A stretch of DNA of 64,000 bases from assembly GCA_000307305.1 (NCBI GenBank), contig DF158885.1:28664-92663 (forward strand), read 5' to 3'. The position numbers and the translations under genes were made by a program. How positions within the stretch are numbered: the stretch's first letter is position 1; the number at the start of each line of letters is the position of its first letter. Below, one piece after another: positions 17,848-26,952 of this stretch. The notes beneath the pieces were generated by a model. It was not told the DNA's origin. It did not search any database and worked only from the letters and a program-made list of their open reading frames with translations. The DNA is from Enterobacteriaceae bacterium B14. Lineage in GTDB: Bacteria > Pseudomonadota > Gammaproteobacteria > Enterobacterales > Enterobacteriaceae.

Positions 17848-19116
17848 ATGAATAGACTCGCTGTAAAACGTTGGTGGTATATCATGCCTATTGTGTTTAT
17901 CACCTACAGCATGGCTTATCTCGATAGGGCAAACTTCAGCTTTGCCTCTGCTGCTGGCATTAATGAAGATTTGGGTATCACCAAAGGCATGGCATCTTTG
18001 TTGGGGGCACTGTTCTTTCTCGGTTATTTTTTCTTTCAAATCCCCGGTGCAATTTACGCGGAACGACGCAGCGTAAGAAAACTGATTTTTTGGTGCCTGA
18101 TCCTATGGGGTGGCTGTGCCACGCTAACGGGGGTTGTTAGCGATATACCATCATTGATGGGGATCCGTTTCACCCTTGGGGTTGTTGAAGCCGCCGTGAT
18201 GCCAGCGATGCTTATTTATATCAGCAACTGGTTTACCCGCGCGGAACGTTCTCGGGCCAATACGTTTTTGATTCTGGGGAACCCCGTTACCGTTTTATGG
18301 ATGTCGGTAGTCTCTGGATACCTCATTCATGCCTATGGCTGGCGTGAAATGTTTATCATTGAGGGGTTACCTGCGGTGCTGTGGGCATTTTGCTGGTGGG
18401 TTTTGGTAAAAGACAAACCTTCCCAAGTGGGTTGGCTTTCTCCGTCAGAGAAAGAAGCGCTGCAAGCTCAGTTAGAAAAAGAACAAATAGGGATAAAACC
18501 TGTTCGCAACTATGCAGAAGCCTTCCGTTCTCGTAATGTTGTCCTATTGTGTATGCAGTACTTTGCTTGGAGTATAGGCGTTTATGGCTTTGTTCTGTGG
18601 TTGCCGTCTATTCTGCGTAATGCCTCCAATATAGGAATGATTGAAGCAGGATGGCTCTCTGCTGTGCCTTATCTGGCGGCGACGATTTGTATGATTCTGG
18701 TCTCTTGGGCATCAGATAAAATGCAAAACCGTAAACTGTTTGTTTGGCCACTTCTGCTGATTGGTGCGCTTGCGTTCTTGGGCTCTTACGCCGTTGGCGC
18801 AAACCATTTTTGGGTCTCTTATACTCTGCTGGTGATTGCGGGTGCCGCGATGTATGCGCCTTATGGCCCATTCTTCGCCATTATTCCTGAAATGTTGCCG
18901 AAGAATGTCGCTGGGGGGGCAATGGCCTTGATCAATAGTATGGGGGCATTGGGCTCTTTCTTTGGTGCTTGGTTTGTCGGTTATCTGAACGGTGCAACAG
19001 GTAGCCCTGCTGCATCCTATGTCTTTATGGCTTCTGCGCTATTGGTAGCCGTTTGGCTCACGCTGATTGTTAAACCCAGCCGCGTAGAAGATGGTGTTCA
19101 GACCCAAGCCGCATAA
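17848..19116 (+). CDS. kguT: MFS transporter for 2-ketogluconate (KguT-like)
   Basis: A 422-aa major facilitator of the anion:cation symporter (ACS) group, with about 12 predicted helices and a central cytoplasmic loop (about 195-215). The first helix region reads MAYLDRANFSFASA, the D-R-x-N signature shared by the hexuronate/gluconate-type ACS transporters. It lies between the kinase and reductase genes of the operon, 100 bp after kguK with AAAGGGATGT as ribosome site. By position it should import 2-ketogluconate across the inner membrane. Confidence 0.84.
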   Translation: MNRLAVKRWWYIMPIVFITYSMAYLDRANFSFASAAGINEDLGITKGMASLLGALFFLGYFFFQIPGAIYAERRSVRKLIFWCLILWGGCATLTGVVSDIPSLMGIRFTLGVVEAAVMPAMLIYISNWFTRAERSRANTFLILGNPVTVLWMSVVSGYLIHAYGWREMFIIEGLPAVLWAFCWWVLVKDKPSQVGWLSPSEKEALQAQLEKEQIGIKPVRNYAEAFRSRNVVLLCMQYFAWSIGVYGFVLWLPSILRNASNIGMIEAGWLSAVPYLAATICMILVSWASDKMQNRKLFVWPLLLIGALAFLGSYAVGANHFWVSYTLLVIAGAAMYAPYGPFFAIIPEMLPKNVAGGAMALINSMGALGSFFGAWFVGYLNGATGSPAASYVFMASALLVAVWLTLIVKPSRVEDGVQTQAA

Positions 19117-19166
19117 TGGCGATGTGTTGGCGTAATAATCAGGAATTTAAGCAGGAATAAACAACG

Positions 19167-20144
19167 ATGAAACAACCGATAGTCTTATACAAAAAGCTCC
19201 CAGATGACTTGCTTCAACGTCTGGAGAATCACTTCGATGTCCGCTTTTTCGATGGGATTAACGCAGCTAACCGTTCGCAGGTTATTGCGGCGTTGCATGA
19301 TGCGAAAGGGATGATCGGCGCGAGTGCACCGATCCGTGCCGATCTTCTGGATCATGCCCCGCAGCTTAAGGCGATTTCAACGATATCTGTCGGCTACGAT
19401 AACTTCGATGTGCCAGATCTTACCCAGCGCCACATTGTTCTTACCCACACGCCGGGTGTGCTGACAAACACCACAGCAGACACCATTTTTACACTGCTGC
19501 TCGCAACCGCTAGACGGGCGGTGGAAATGGCTGAAATGGTAAAAGCGGGGCGTTGGACTCGCAGCATTGGCAGTGAGAGCTACGGTGTTGATGTGCACCA
19601 TAAGACTATCGGGATCCTCGGTATGGGCCGTATTGGGGCCGCCGTTGCTAAACGTGCCCATGCGGGTTTTGATATGCAGGTTCTGTATGTGAACAGGCAG
19701 CCAAATCTTGAGGTTGAGAAGGCATTTTCCGCCCGCCGCTGCGAGCTGGATGAGCTTTTGGCAACGGCAGATTTCGTCTGCATCACGCTGCCGTTAACCC
19801 ATGAGACAGAGAAGCTGATTAACCGCGAACGCTTAGCGAAGATGAAACCTAATGCCATTCTGATTAACGGTGCTCGCGGTAAAATCGTTGATCAAGCGGC
19901 ATTGATTGATGCGCTAAAGCAGGGAACCCTTCGTGCTGCGGGTCTAGATGTATTTGAGGTCGAGCCGCTACCCGCCGATTCACCGCTGTTACAGCTTCCT
20001 AATGTTGTTGCGCTGCCGCATATTGGCTCTGCGACGCATGAAACACGCTACGATATGGCAGCTTGCGCCGTGGATAATCTGATTGCGGCGCTGGATGGCT
20101 CGCTGAAGCAGAACTGTGTTAATCCCGAACTGTTAACGCAGTAG
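19167..20144 (+). CDS. kguD: 2-ketogluconate-6-phosphate reductase (GhrB/KguD-like)
   Basis: A 325-aa D-2-hydroxyacid dehydrogenase. The NAD(P)-binding motif GILGMGRIG lies at 149-157, and the catalytic triad is visible as Arg237 (GARGKI), Glu266 (EVEPL) and His285 ([10 protein letters not shown]). By position after kguE-K-T it should reduce 2-keto-6-phosphogluconate to 6-phosphogluconate. Its closest recognisable relative is GhrB (YiaE), which also reduces 2-ketogluconate, glyoxylate and hydroxypyruvate. A paralogue of the same length follows at 20326. An intrinsic terminator closes the operon at 20160. Confidence 0.83.
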   Translation: MKQPIVLYKKLPDDLLQRLENHFDVRFFDGINAANRSQVIAALHDAKGMIGASAPIRADLLDHAPQLKAISTISVGYDNFDVPDLTQRHIVLTHTPGVLTNTTADTIFTLLLATARRAVEMAEMVKAGRWTRSIGSESYGVDVHHKTIGILGMGRIGAAVAKRAHAGFDMQVLYVNRQPNLEVEKAFSARRCELDELLATADFVCITLPLTHETEKLINRERLAKMKPNAILINGARGKIVDQAALIDALKQGTLRAAGLDVFEVEPLPADSPLLQLPNVVALPHIGSATHETRYDMAACAVDNLIAALDGSLKQNCVNPELLTQ

Positions 20145-20159
20145 TATTGTTTGTACGCT

Positions 20160-20195
20160 AGCGCAGCGCGCTCTGTCGCCGCTGCGCTTTTGTTG
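20160..20195 (+). terminator. kgu operon terminator
   Basis: The 9-bp perfect stem AGCGCAGCG / CGCTGCGCT is followed by TTTTGTTG, 15 bases after the kguD stop. Confidence 0.85.
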
Positions 20196-20325
20196 CTGTT
20201 CTAAGTGTATTGAATCATTAGCTGTTATCTTTATACTGATTCTGTAATGACACCCTCCGCGCCCCTGAGCCACGCTTTTATTTTTTAACGACCCTATTTT
20301 TCAACGGTCTGTTTTGGAGTTTGCT

Positions 20326-21303
20326 ATGAAGCCTTCAATTGTTCTGTATCGCCCCATTCCTGACGAGCAACGCCGTCGCTTGGCGCAGCACTTCTCTGTC
20401 ACCGAGTTCAACGCTATTACTGCTGAAAACCGTGATGATGTGTTAAAGGCGATGGTAACCGCTGAAGGGCTGATTGGTATGGGAGGGAAGATCGATAAAC
20501 ACTTTCTCGACCACTCACCAAAGCTGCGAGCGGTCTCTACCGTGAGTGTGGGCTACGACAGTTTCGATGTAGAAGAGATGACCCGCCGCGGTATTTTGAT
20601 GATGCATACCCCTACCGTGCTGACAGAGACTGTCGCCGATACCATGATGGCACTGATGCTCGCGAGTGCACGCCGTATTGTAGAGTTAGCCGAGTGGATA
20701 AAAGCGGGGCAGTGGAAAGGCGATATCGGCGAGCAGCAATACAGCCATGACGTGCACCATAAAACCATCGGTATTGTTGGGATGGGGCGTATTGGGATGG
20801 CGCTGGCACAGCGTGCACACTTTGGTTTCAATATGCCCGTGCTGTATATGAGCCGCCGCCCTCATGAAGAGGCAGAAAACCGTTTTAACGCCCGCCGCTG
20901 TGATTTGGATACGTTGATGGCAGAGGCCGATTTTGTCTGTATTACTCTGCCACACACGCCGGAAACCGAGCACCTTATCAGCCGCGATCAACTTGCCAAG
21001 ATGAAGTCATCGGGGATTCTGATTAATGCGGGGCGTGGTGCCGTTGTTGATGAAGCGGCACTGATTGAAGCGTTGGAGAACAAAACGATTTTGGCTGCGG
21101 GGCTGGATGTGTTCGAAACAGAGCCGCTGCCTGTTAGCTCACCGCTGCTGGCAATGCCAAATGTCGTTGCTGTACCCCATGTTGGCTCCGCTACTCACGA
21201 GACCCGCTATAACATGGCGGTATGCGCGGTCGATAATTTGATTGCTGCGCTGAATGGTACGGTGAAAGAGAACTGTGTGAATTCGGTGTTGTTGAAGGAC
21301 TAA
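20326..21303 (+). CDS. ghrB: Glyoxylate/hydroxypyruvate/2-ketogluconate reductase GhrB
   Basis: A 325-aa D-2-hydroxyacid dehydrogenase, the second of two tandem paralogues. It is closer to E. coli GhrB than its neighbour: stretches such as [19 protein letters not shown] and [20 protein letters not shown] are nearly the E. coli text. The Rossmann motif is GIVGMGRIG, with the catalytic Arg in [10 protein letters not shown], Glu in FETEPL and His in [13 protein letters not shown] 20326 follows TTTTGGAG with six-base spacing and is preferred over the in-frame TTG at 20314. A terminator before it and its own 130-bp upstream region suggest expression separate from the kgu operon. Confidence 0.9.
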   Translation: MKPSIVLYRPIPDEQRRRLAQHFSVTEFNAITAENRDDVLKAMVTAEGLIGMGGKIDKHFLDHSPKLRAVSTVSVGYDSFDVEEMTRRGILMMHTPTVLTETVADTMMALMLASARRIVELAEWIKAGQWKGDIGEQQYSHDVHHKTIGIVGMGRIGMALAQRAHFGFNMPVLYMSRRPHEEAENRFNARRCDLDTLMAEADFVCITLPHTPETEHLISRDQLAKMKSSGILINAGRGAVVDEAALIEALENKTILAAGLDVFETEPLPVSSPLLAMPNVVAVPHVGSATHETRYNMAVCAVDNLIAALNGTVKENCVNSVLLKD

Positions 21304-21306
21304 ATT

Positions 21307-21340
21307 CAGGCGCTTGAGCCTGGTATAGGCTCAAGCGCTG
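21307..21340 (+). other. Hairpin after ghrB
   Basis: The 11-bp stem GCGCTTGAGCC / GGCTCAAGCGC with a 7-nt loop starts 6 bases after the ghrB stop. It has no T-run, so it may be a Rho-assisted or weak terminator. The rest of 21304-21642 is AT-rich toward avtA and shows no gene. Confidence 0.55.
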
Positions 21341-21642
21341 TCATTGGTTGCTCTGCTCTTAGCGTCGCGGAGCTTTCTGGATAATATATTTACCTGTAGG
21401 TTTCACCCATAAATAAAATTATCACTAAATCTACGCGGCGCTAGCCAGTGGTTAAGGGAGGAATTGGGAGTAATAGAGGTTTAACCCCGAAGTAAGTTAG
21501 ATAAAAAGCAGTTTATTTCACTAAAAAGCATCTATTTTCAAACATAATCCAAATTTTAATATCGTTTTATCCCACATTGCGACAGTTCTTATCTAGCGTT
21601 ATGGTAAGTCCATCTGTATTCAAATCATTAGTTTTAGCAATT

Positions 21643-22893
21643 ATGACTTTTTCAGTATTTGGCGATAAATTTACACGTTATGCAGGCATTACTCGTTTAA
21701 TGGACGATCTTAATGATGGTCTGCGAACGCCTGGTGCCATCATGCTCGGTGGCGGTAATCCGGCTCAAATCCCAGAGATGCAGGCTTATTTTTCTGAGCT
21801 GTGCAGCAGCATGTTAGAGGAAGGAAAACTTACCGAGGCGCTGTGCAACTATGATGGCCCTCAGGGTAAAAGCACTCTGCTAGATGCGTTGGCTAAACTG
21901 CTCAGTAAACAGCTAGGTTGGCCCATTACAGCAAAAAATATCACCCTGACCAACGGTAGCCAGAGCGCCTTCTTCAACCTGTTTAATCTGTTTGCTGGCA
22001 AGAACAAAGCGGGGCAGCAGCAGCGCGTTCTTTTTCCGCTGGCGCCGGAGTATATCGGCTATGCCGATGCGGGCATCGATGAAGACCTGTTTGTTTCCAA
22101 CAAGCCGAATATCGAATTATTGCCTGATGGTCAGTTTAAGTATCACGTAGATTTTGACAGCTTGAAGGTTACCGACGATATCGGAATGATCTGTGTTTCT
22201 CGCCCAACCAACCCAACGGGTAATGTGCTAACAGATGAAGAGATTTACCGATTAGATGCCTTAGCAAAACAACACGATATTCCTTTGGTGATTGATAACG
22301 CATACGGAATCCCTTTCCCAAGTATTATCTTTAGTGATGCAACACCACACTGGAACACCAACACCATTCTTTGCATGAGCCTATCGAAACTGGGTTTGCC
22401 CGGCTCTCGCTGCGGTATCGTTATTGGCAATGAAGAGATTATCCGCGCGTTGAGTAATATGAACGGCATTATTAGCCTAGCACCTGGCAGCATCGGCCCT
22501 GCGATTGCGCTGGAGATGATCGAGCGTGGTGATCTGCTGGCGTTGTCAGAGAATGTGATTAAGCCTTTTTATCGCCAGCGTGTAGAGCAAACATTGCAGA
22601 TCCTGCGTCGTTATATCTCCCCTGAACGCTGTCTTATTCATAAACCGGAAGGGGCTATCTTCCTGTGGTTATGGTTTCAAAACATGCCAATTACTACGGA
22701 AGAGCTCTATCAACGCCTGAAAAAACGGGGCGTGCTGATGGTGCCTGGGCACTACTTCTTCCCCGGTTTAGCGCAGGAGTGGGAGCATACTCACCAATGT
22801 ATGCGTATGAACTATGTTCCTGAGCCGGATAAGATTGAGCGCGGTGTGCAGATATTGGCAGAAGAGCTGGATATTGCGTATCGGGAAGGCTAG
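21643..22893 (+). CDS. avtA: Valine--pyruvate aminotransferase AvtA
   Basis: A fold type I PLP aminotransferase that exchanges amino groups between alanine/pyruvate and valine/2-ketoisovalerate. The start ATG 21643 (MTFSVFGDKFTRYAGITRL) matches the E. coli N-terminus and gives 416 aa against 417; the frame is open 22 codons further upstream without counterpart. The PLP lysine is in CMSLSKLGLPGSRCG, and the substrate motif SRPTNPTGNV and the C-terminal MRMNYVPEP are conserved. No good Shine-Dalgarno is seen before this ATG, which leaves the start slightly open. A terminator follows at 22901. Confidence 0.95.
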   Translation: MTFSVFGDKFTRYAGITRLMDDLNDGLRTPGAIMLGGGNPAQIPEMQAYFSELCSSMLEEGKLTEALCNYDGPQGKSTLLDALAKLLSKQLGWPITAKNITLTNGSQSAFFNLFNLFAGKNKAGQQQRVLFPLAPEYIGYADAGIDEDLFVSNKPNIELLPDGQFKYHVDFDSLKVTDDIGMICVSRPTNPTGNVLTDEEIYRLDALAKQHDIPLVIDNAYGIPFPSIIFSDATPHWNTNTILCMSLSKLGLPGSRCGIVIGNEEIIRALSNMNGIISLAPGSIGPAIALEMIERGDLLALSENVIKPFYRQRVEQTLQILRRYISPERCLIHKPEGAIFLWLWFQNMPITTEELYQRLKKRGVLMVPGHYFFPGLAQEWEHTHQCMRMNYVPEPDKIERGVQILAEELDIAYREG

Positions 22894-22900
22894 AAGCAGA

Positions 22901-22933
22901 AGAGGAGATCTTGCGATCTCCTCTTTATCTTTC
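22901..22933. terminator. Terminator between avtA and ibpB
   Basis: The 10-bp perfect stem AGAGGAGATC / GATCTCCTCT with a TTGC loop is followed by TTATCTTTC. It lies between the convergent avtA and ibpB and can serve both. Confidence 0.8.
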
Positions 22934-22945
22934 ACTCTATCGTGG

Positions 22946-23359
22946 TTATTCCGTACCGATCTTGATGCGTTGTGGCTGCAATGCCTCAGGCACCTGACGT
23001 TCTAAATCAATATGCAGCAAACCATTCTCAAATTTAGCTTCGCTAATATTCAAATGTTCAGCCAGGGTAAAAGTTAACTCAAACTCTTTACTGACGATGC
23101 CTTGATGCAGGTATTCCGGCTGCTTTTCCGGTGCTTCAGGTTTACCGCTCACGCTTAAGCGCGGCCCTTCTACTTCGATTGCTAAGTCACTTTGTTTAAA
23201 CCCAGCAAGGGCAAGAGAGATACGGTAGTGGTTATCGTCCCCTTTTTCGATGTTATAAGGGGGAAAACCCTGCGGTTCTGCGCCAGTTTGCATGGTATTA
23301 GCCAGTTTATCGAAGCCGATCCACTGACGAAATAAGGGGGATAAATCATAGTTACGCAT
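22946..23359 (-). CDS. ibpB: Small heat-shock protein IbpB
   Basis: ATP-independent holdase that binds inclusion bodies together with IbpA and hands substrates to DnaK/ClpB. It has 137 aa with a central alpha-crystallin domain (about 35-125), the N-terminus [24 protein letters not shown] as in E. coli IbpB, and the C-terminal I-x-I anchor in QRIKIG. It lies downstream of ibpA (102-bp gap) in the same direction. The gap carries its own ROSE-like hairpin just before the start codon (23368-23385), so its translation should also open on heating. Confidence 0.95.
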   Translation of the reverse strand: MRNYDLSPLFRQWIGFDKLANTMQTGAEPQGFPPYNIEKGDDNHYRISLALAGFKQSDLAIEVEGPRLSVSGKPEAPEKQPEYLHQGIVSKEFELTFTLAEHLNISEAKFENGLLHIDLERQVPEALQPQRIKIGTE

Positions 23360-23367
23360 ATTAATTA

Positions 23368-23385
23368 TTCCTTCTATGAAGCAAA
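23368..23385 (-). promoter_or_regulatory. ROSE-like RNA thermometer of ibpB
   Basis: On the minus strand TTTGCTTC, loop ATA, GAAGGAA folds with a single bulged G opposite the ribosome-binding GAAGG. This is the hallmark UUGCU/AGGA arrangement of ROSE thermometers. It is eight bases from the ibpB ATG. Confidence 0.7.
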
Positions 23386-23420
23386 TAATGGGGGATGCCT
23401 CCAGCGTGTGGCAGGCCTCT

Positions 23421-23445
23421 TTTTTGTACCAATTTTTTGTACCAA
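23421..23445. repeat. Short tandem repeat between ibpB and ibpA
   Basis: Two copies of TTTTTGTACCAA (23421-23432 and 23434-23445) with a 13-bp period. Function unknown; possibly chance in an AT-rich spacer. Confidence 0.6.
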
Positions 23446-23461
23446 GAATGGCACGACAACA

Positions 23462-23872
23462 TTACTTAATTTCGATACGGCGCGGCTTTAATGTCTCAGG
23501 GATAACGCGCTCAAGTTCGATAAAGAGCAGGCCATTTTTCACGCTCGCCCCTTTCACCTGAATATGCTCAGCTAGCTGAAACTTACGTTCGAAGTTGCGT
23601 TCCGCAATACCCTGATACAGATAGGTTTTAGGCTGAGGCTCGCCCTGATGCGCACCGCGGACAATCAGGGTATTGGCGTGAGCCACTATCTCTAGCTCGT
23701 CTTCAGCAAAACCGGCAACGGCAATGGTGATTTGGTAATGGTTTTCATCCACTAATTCGACGTTATAAGGGGGATAGCCACCATTATTTTGATTTTGAGA
23801 CTCCAGCAAATTAAACAAGCGATCAAAGCCAATAGCGGAGCGATAGAGCGGGGAAAGATCTGAGTTACGCAT
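23462..23872 (-). CDS. ibpA: Small heat-shock protein IbpA
   Basis: A 136-aa alpha-crystallin-type chaperone with the N-terminus [19 protein letters not shown] almost as in E. coli. The crystallin domain runs from about 37 to 125 ([17 protein letters not shown]), and the I-x-I tail is RRIEIK. IbpA co-aggregates with misfolded proteins and, in E. coli, also represses its own translation. The gene has a sigma-32 promoter (24015-24042) and a ROSE hairpin sequestering AGGAGG (23881-23902), giving double heat control. It is the first gene of ibpAB. Confidence 0.96.
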   Translation of the reverse strand: MRNSDLSPLYRSAIGFDRLFNLLESQNQNNGGYPPYNVELVDENHYQITIAVAGFAEDELEIVAHANTLIVRGAHQGEPQPKTYLYQGIAERNFERKFQLAEHIQVKGASVKNGLLFIELERVIPETLKPRRIEIK

Positions 23873-23880
23873 AAAGTATG

Positions 23881-23902
23881 CCTCCTAAAAAATTCAGCGA
23901 GG
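23881..23902 (-). promoter_or_regulatory. ROSE-type RNA thermometer of ibpA
   Basis: On the minus strand CCTCGCT and AGGAGG can pair completely with one bulged G, leaving a 9-nt loop (GAATTTTTT). The sequestered AGGAGG is the ibpA Shine-Dalgarno. The UCGCU element fits the U(U/C)GCU consensus of ROSE elements. A further long hairpin (GCTCTC / GAGAGC, extended by TATTC / GAATA) lies upstream in the same leader. Confidence 0.82.
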
Positions 23903-24014
23903 TTAAAAGTGTGACCCTTCGTCTTTTTAGAGTTAGGGCCTTATTCGCTCTCCATAAGGACGAACGAGAGAGCCTGAATACCCGTTCGGCATATTCTCTT
24001 TGGCTCTGTTTTTA

Positions 24015-24042
24015 AAATGGTGATGGTTTATGCCATTTCAAG
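24015..24042 (-). promoter_or_regulatory. Sigma-32 promoter of ibpA
   Basis: On the minus strand CTTGAA, 14 bases, CACCATTT matches the heat-shock consensus CTTGAA-N13-17-CCCCATNT with one mismatch in the -10. The start point would give a leader of roughly 130 nt containing the thermometer. The region 23873-24223 holds no gene. Confidence 0.8.
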
Positions 24043-24223
24043 AGGACAAATTTATTTTTATGTTTTTTCCATAAAACGGTAAGATCAGCACGATTTAATG
24101 AGATTAAAACCACAGAGTGTGAACAGCGACTTTTTCAAAATATTGGATGAGTGCTATAAACCATCGGTAGTTGCGCACATCAATGAAGATTTAATTTAAT
24201 AAGACACTAAGAGCAGGCATCAA

Positions 24224-24595
24224 ATGACAGGAAGAGTTTTGCCATTCAGTATCATCAGTTGTGTTCTGCTTTTGGGGACGGGTTGTTCAAGTATCATGTC
24301 TCATTCTGGCCCCTATCAAGGCTACTATTCTGGCGTACGTACTAACGCAGACATGATTAAAAGTGGGGATATGGGGTGGGCAATGACGCCGTTACTGGCT
24401 TTGGATATTCCCCTTTCTGCTGTCGCCGATACCCTGCTGCTGCCTTATGATATGTATCGTTCTGGTCAATCTCAGGATGCGGTATCGCCTCATGAAAGGA
24501 TTAAAGCGGCAGAGGCTGAAAAAATAGCCTCGGGGCAATTACCACCAGAAAATATCAGCGGAAAGACGGCTGAACAACTAACACAAAATCTCTAA
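24224..24595 (+). CDS. yidQ: YidQ-like outer-membrane lipoprotein (YceK/YidQ family)
   Basis: A 123-aa predicted lipoprotein: hydrophobic signal with cysteine at residue 21 (LGTGCSSIMSHSGP). The family core follows, with G-Y-Y-x-G-x-R at about 33-39 and LDIPLSAVADTLLLPYDMYR (about 66-85). E. coli yidQ likewise stands next to ibpA and yidR, so order supports the name. The residue three before the cysteine is Gly rather than the usual Leu, so processing is probable, not certain. The function of the family is unknown. An inverted repeat follows at 24614. Confidence 0.88.
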   Translation: MTGRVLPFSIISCVLLLGTGCSSIMSHSGPYQGYYSGVRTNADMIKSGDMGWAMTPLLALDIPLSAVADTLLLPYDMYRSGQSQDAVSPHERIKAAEAEKIASGQLPPENISGKTAEQLTQNL

Positions 24596-24613
24596 ACCTC
24601 CGCATTCTTCTAT

Positions 24614-24650
24614 ACCTTCAGTGTTGAACACTGAAGGTTATCTCTATCTC
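24614..24650 (+). terminator. yidQ terminator hairpin
   Basis: A perfect 12-bp inverted repeat (ACCTTCAGTGTT / AACACTGAAGGT) with a one-base centre, then TATCTCTATCTC. The T-run is interrupted, so efficiency is uncertain. Confidence 0.6.
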
Positions 24651-24832
24651 ATGAAAAATGGCTTTCCATGGTTTTCTTTGATAGCGAGCTCCTTTTTTTC
24701 TGTCGTATTGGTTGATAATTACTCAATTCGTTTTCTTTACTTTGCAATGTCTGACACTGTTTTGCCGCCAACGGCGTAAATTATATTGGGTCAGCACGAA
24801 TAAACTTTTATGAAACTTTTGAGGAACTCACA

Positions 24833-25372
24833 ATGCGTAAAATAACTGCAATTGCTCTAGCTTCAATGATGGCTTTTGGCACATCCACTGCTTTCGCTGC
24901 TGAGACGGCAACCGCAGCAGATACGGCAAAATCAGTGGCAACTCAAACTCAGGCAACAAAGACGAATTCTGGCCACGGCCACATGAACAAAATGAGACAC
25001 GGTGGTAAGGATGGCGGCGGAATGGGTATGCATGGCCGCATGTTCGAAAATCTTAACCTGACACAGGCACAGCGCGACCAAATGAAAGCGTTGATGGAGC
25101 AGCGTAAAGATAAAAGAGATGAGCACCACGCTGATATGGAAGCGATGCACAAGCTGGTGGCTTCCGACACGTTTGATGAAGCGGCTGCCCGTAAAATGGC
25201 AGATAAAATGTCTACCATGCAGGTCGAAAGCATGAAGACAAGAAACGAGATGTATAACCTGTTAACGCCAGAGCAGAAAGCTCAGTACAACAGCAACTAC
25301 AAGCAACGCACGGAGAAGATGCAGCAGCGTATGAAAGACATGACGCCAGCGGCGCCTGCTAAAGCAAACTAA
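24833..25372 (+). CDS. spy: Spy-family periplasmic chaperone
   Basis: ATP-independent periplasmic chaperone of the Spy/CpxP family. The signal peptide ends at STAFA (residue 22). The mature chain is rich in Met, His, Lys and Glu, with a His/Gly-rich stretch (GHGHMNKMRHGG) that could bind metal. Two LTxxQ motifs are present, LTQAQRDQ (about 76-83) and LTPEQKAQ (about 144-151). The length of 179 aa is a little above E. coli Spy (161 aa) because of the Ala/Thr-rich linker after the signal. GAGGAACT precedes the ATG. Spy is usually under CpxR/BaeR control; no clean box was fixed in 24639-24832. Confidence 0.88.
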   Translation: MRKITAIALASMMAFGTSTAFAAETATAADTAKSVATQTQATKTNSGHGHMNKMRHGGKDGGGMGMHGRMFENLNLTQAQRDQMKALMEQRKDKRDEHHADMEAMHKLVASDTFDEAAARKMADKMSTMQVESMKTRNEMYNLLTPEQKAQYNSNYKQRTEKMQQRMKDMTPAAPAKAN

Positions 25373-25423
25373 TTTTTACGTAGAAAAATGTAGTTAAAGA
25401 AAACCTAGTGTGTGGTTATCAAG

Positions 25424-25457
25424 AACGGGTGGAGAGTTTATCCACCCGTTTTTTTAT
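25424..25457 (+). terminator. spy terminator
   Basis: The 10-bp perfect stem AACGGGTGGA / TCCACCCGTT is followed by TTTTTATTTT. Confidence 0.9.
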
Positions 25458-25469
25458 TTTTAGCCTGGG

Positions 25470-26750
25470 TTAAACATCGACCATAAAGATCTGAGAGTAG
25501 CCGGATAGGGTACGCATATAGGCGATATAGCGGTTGTCTGGTGAAAAGACGATGGCATCGGGCGAAGGGGGATGTTCGGTACGCTGAGTGACCCGCCGCA
25601 GTTGCCCATTAGACATCTTGCATAGCATCACACTGTTATCTATCACCAGTGCTAGATATCGGCCATCGCTGCTCCAGCTAAAGGCTGACTGTACGCTGTA
25701 TTGGCTATCGGTCACCTGACGAGGTTTGCCGCCATTTGGCGAGATCGTCCATACCTGCACCACCCCCGTTTCATCATGCATGAGGAAGGCAATCTCACTG
25801 CCGTCTGGTGAACTACGTAGCCAGTGACGCGGAGAGCTGACGACACCCGGATGTTTATATTTAGAGGTAAACGTGAGACGTTTTTGTACAACACCTGCGG
25901 GGGGGGCAGGGAGTTGATGCTCTGTTCCCTCAAGTGGCTGGAGGCCAGCCTGCGCATAGTCATCATCGTTTTCGGGTAAATCGACAATGAACACCTCCGG
26001 CAGTTTGGTGCCATCTTCTGCGACGGTGTCGCCAATAAAGGCTAAGGCCCAGCGCTGCTGGCTACCATCAGGTTTGGTATAGCCAGAAGTGCCAACCCAA
26101 CCCTCTTCATAGGCACGGTTTATCTCGTCACTGCCAGATTTTGGCTGCGCCACGGTTTTTGTCACCAGCACACAAAAGTGGCTGCCGTCGTATTCGCGGG
26201 GATGTTGTTTTGGTGGGTTAACGCCTCGTAATGGGATGGCGACGCCGACATTGCGTAGATCCTGTGTACTGTCCCACTCGTGCATAACATGGTCATTGTA
26301 GGTAAAGCTAAGGCGACTACCGTCAGGGCTGAAAATATGAACATGGGAGCCACCGCGCAGTGCTCCGGGAGTGTAAGGGGGCGTAATATCCATCGCATCC
26401 AGTGTTACTGCCAGTTCACGGTCGGGTTCGGCAACAATTACGCCACGGCGATGATGAAAATCATAGTGCCATACGGAGTCTGGATGCTCCGGTCCATGAA
26501 TAAAGGCATAACGTATAGGTTCATCAGGGCTGGTGGTAACCACGCCAACGTGTGCACCCTGTTCAGCGCGGTAGAGCACCTCAACCTCGCCACTTTTCAC
26601 ATTGACTCTTTCTATGGTTAGCCCAGTAAACGAGGCTCCGCTAGGACGAACGTCATAAACTAGCCATTGGCTATCTGGCGTCCAGACATTGATGTTGGTT
26701 AATTGGTGGCTGCGGGGTGCAAATGTTAGCTGTTTTTCCTGATTTGGCAT
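25470..26750 (-). CDS. yidR: YidR-like beta-propeller protein (DUF3748)
   Basis: A 426-aa protein built of TolB/WD40-like propeller blades (repeated SPDG-type turns such as FSPDGSRLSFTYND and FSPDNRYIAYM). It aligns over its whole length with E. coli YidR, including WHYDFHHRRGVIV and GGSHVHIFSPDG. It has no signal peptide, so it is cytoplasmic as written. The propeller resembles oligogalacturonate lyases, but the conserved family is DUF3748 and no activity is established. The ATG at 26750 is preferred over a GTG six codons upstream since it gives the family N-terminus. It lies near yidQ and ibpAB, as in E. coli. Confidence 0.88.
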   Translation of the reverse strand: MPNQEKQLTFAPRSHQLTNINVWTPDSQWLVYDVRPSGASFTGLTIERVNVKSGEVEVLYRAEQGAHVGVVTTSPDEPIRYAFIHGPEHPDSVWHYDFHHRRGVIVAEPDRELAVTLDAMDITPPYTPGALRGGSHVHIFSPDGSRLSFTYNDHVMHEWDSTQDLRNVGVAIPLRGVNPPKQHPREYDGSHFCVLVTKTVAQPKSGSDEINRAYEEGWVGTSGYTKPDGSQQRWALAFIGDTVAEDGTKLPEVFIVDLPENDDDYAQAGLQPLEGTEHQLPAPPAGVVQKRLTFTSKYKHPGVVSSPRHWLRSSPDGSEIAFLMHDETGVVQVWTISPNGGKPRQVTDSQYSVQSAFSWSSDGRYLALVIDNSVMLCKMSNGQLRRVTQRTEHPPSPDAIVFSPDNRYIAYMRTLSGYSQIFMVDV

Positions 26751-26952
26751 GTTTGTACCCAATTCCACTGAGGTTGTTGACGATGGTTAGACGATGACTA
26801 TAAGAGAAGAAAAATGTATCGCCAAGCTAAATGAATATTCAACTTTATGTGTATTAAGCGGTATAAATAATCCTCTTTTTTAATCTGTTTGTTGTCATGC
26901 GAGCGCTACCTTACGCGCATTTATCATTCACCGACCCCAGATAAGGATCTCT

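Noticed and set aside
23421-23445. Direct repeats as a CRISPR-like or attachment site
   Set aside because: Two 12-bp T-rich copies without spacers, integrase or tRNA nearby.
25470-26750. Oligogalacturonate lyase
   Set aside because: The propeller fold is similar, but the sequence follows YidR (DUF3748) along its whole length and the neighbours are yidQ and ibpAB.
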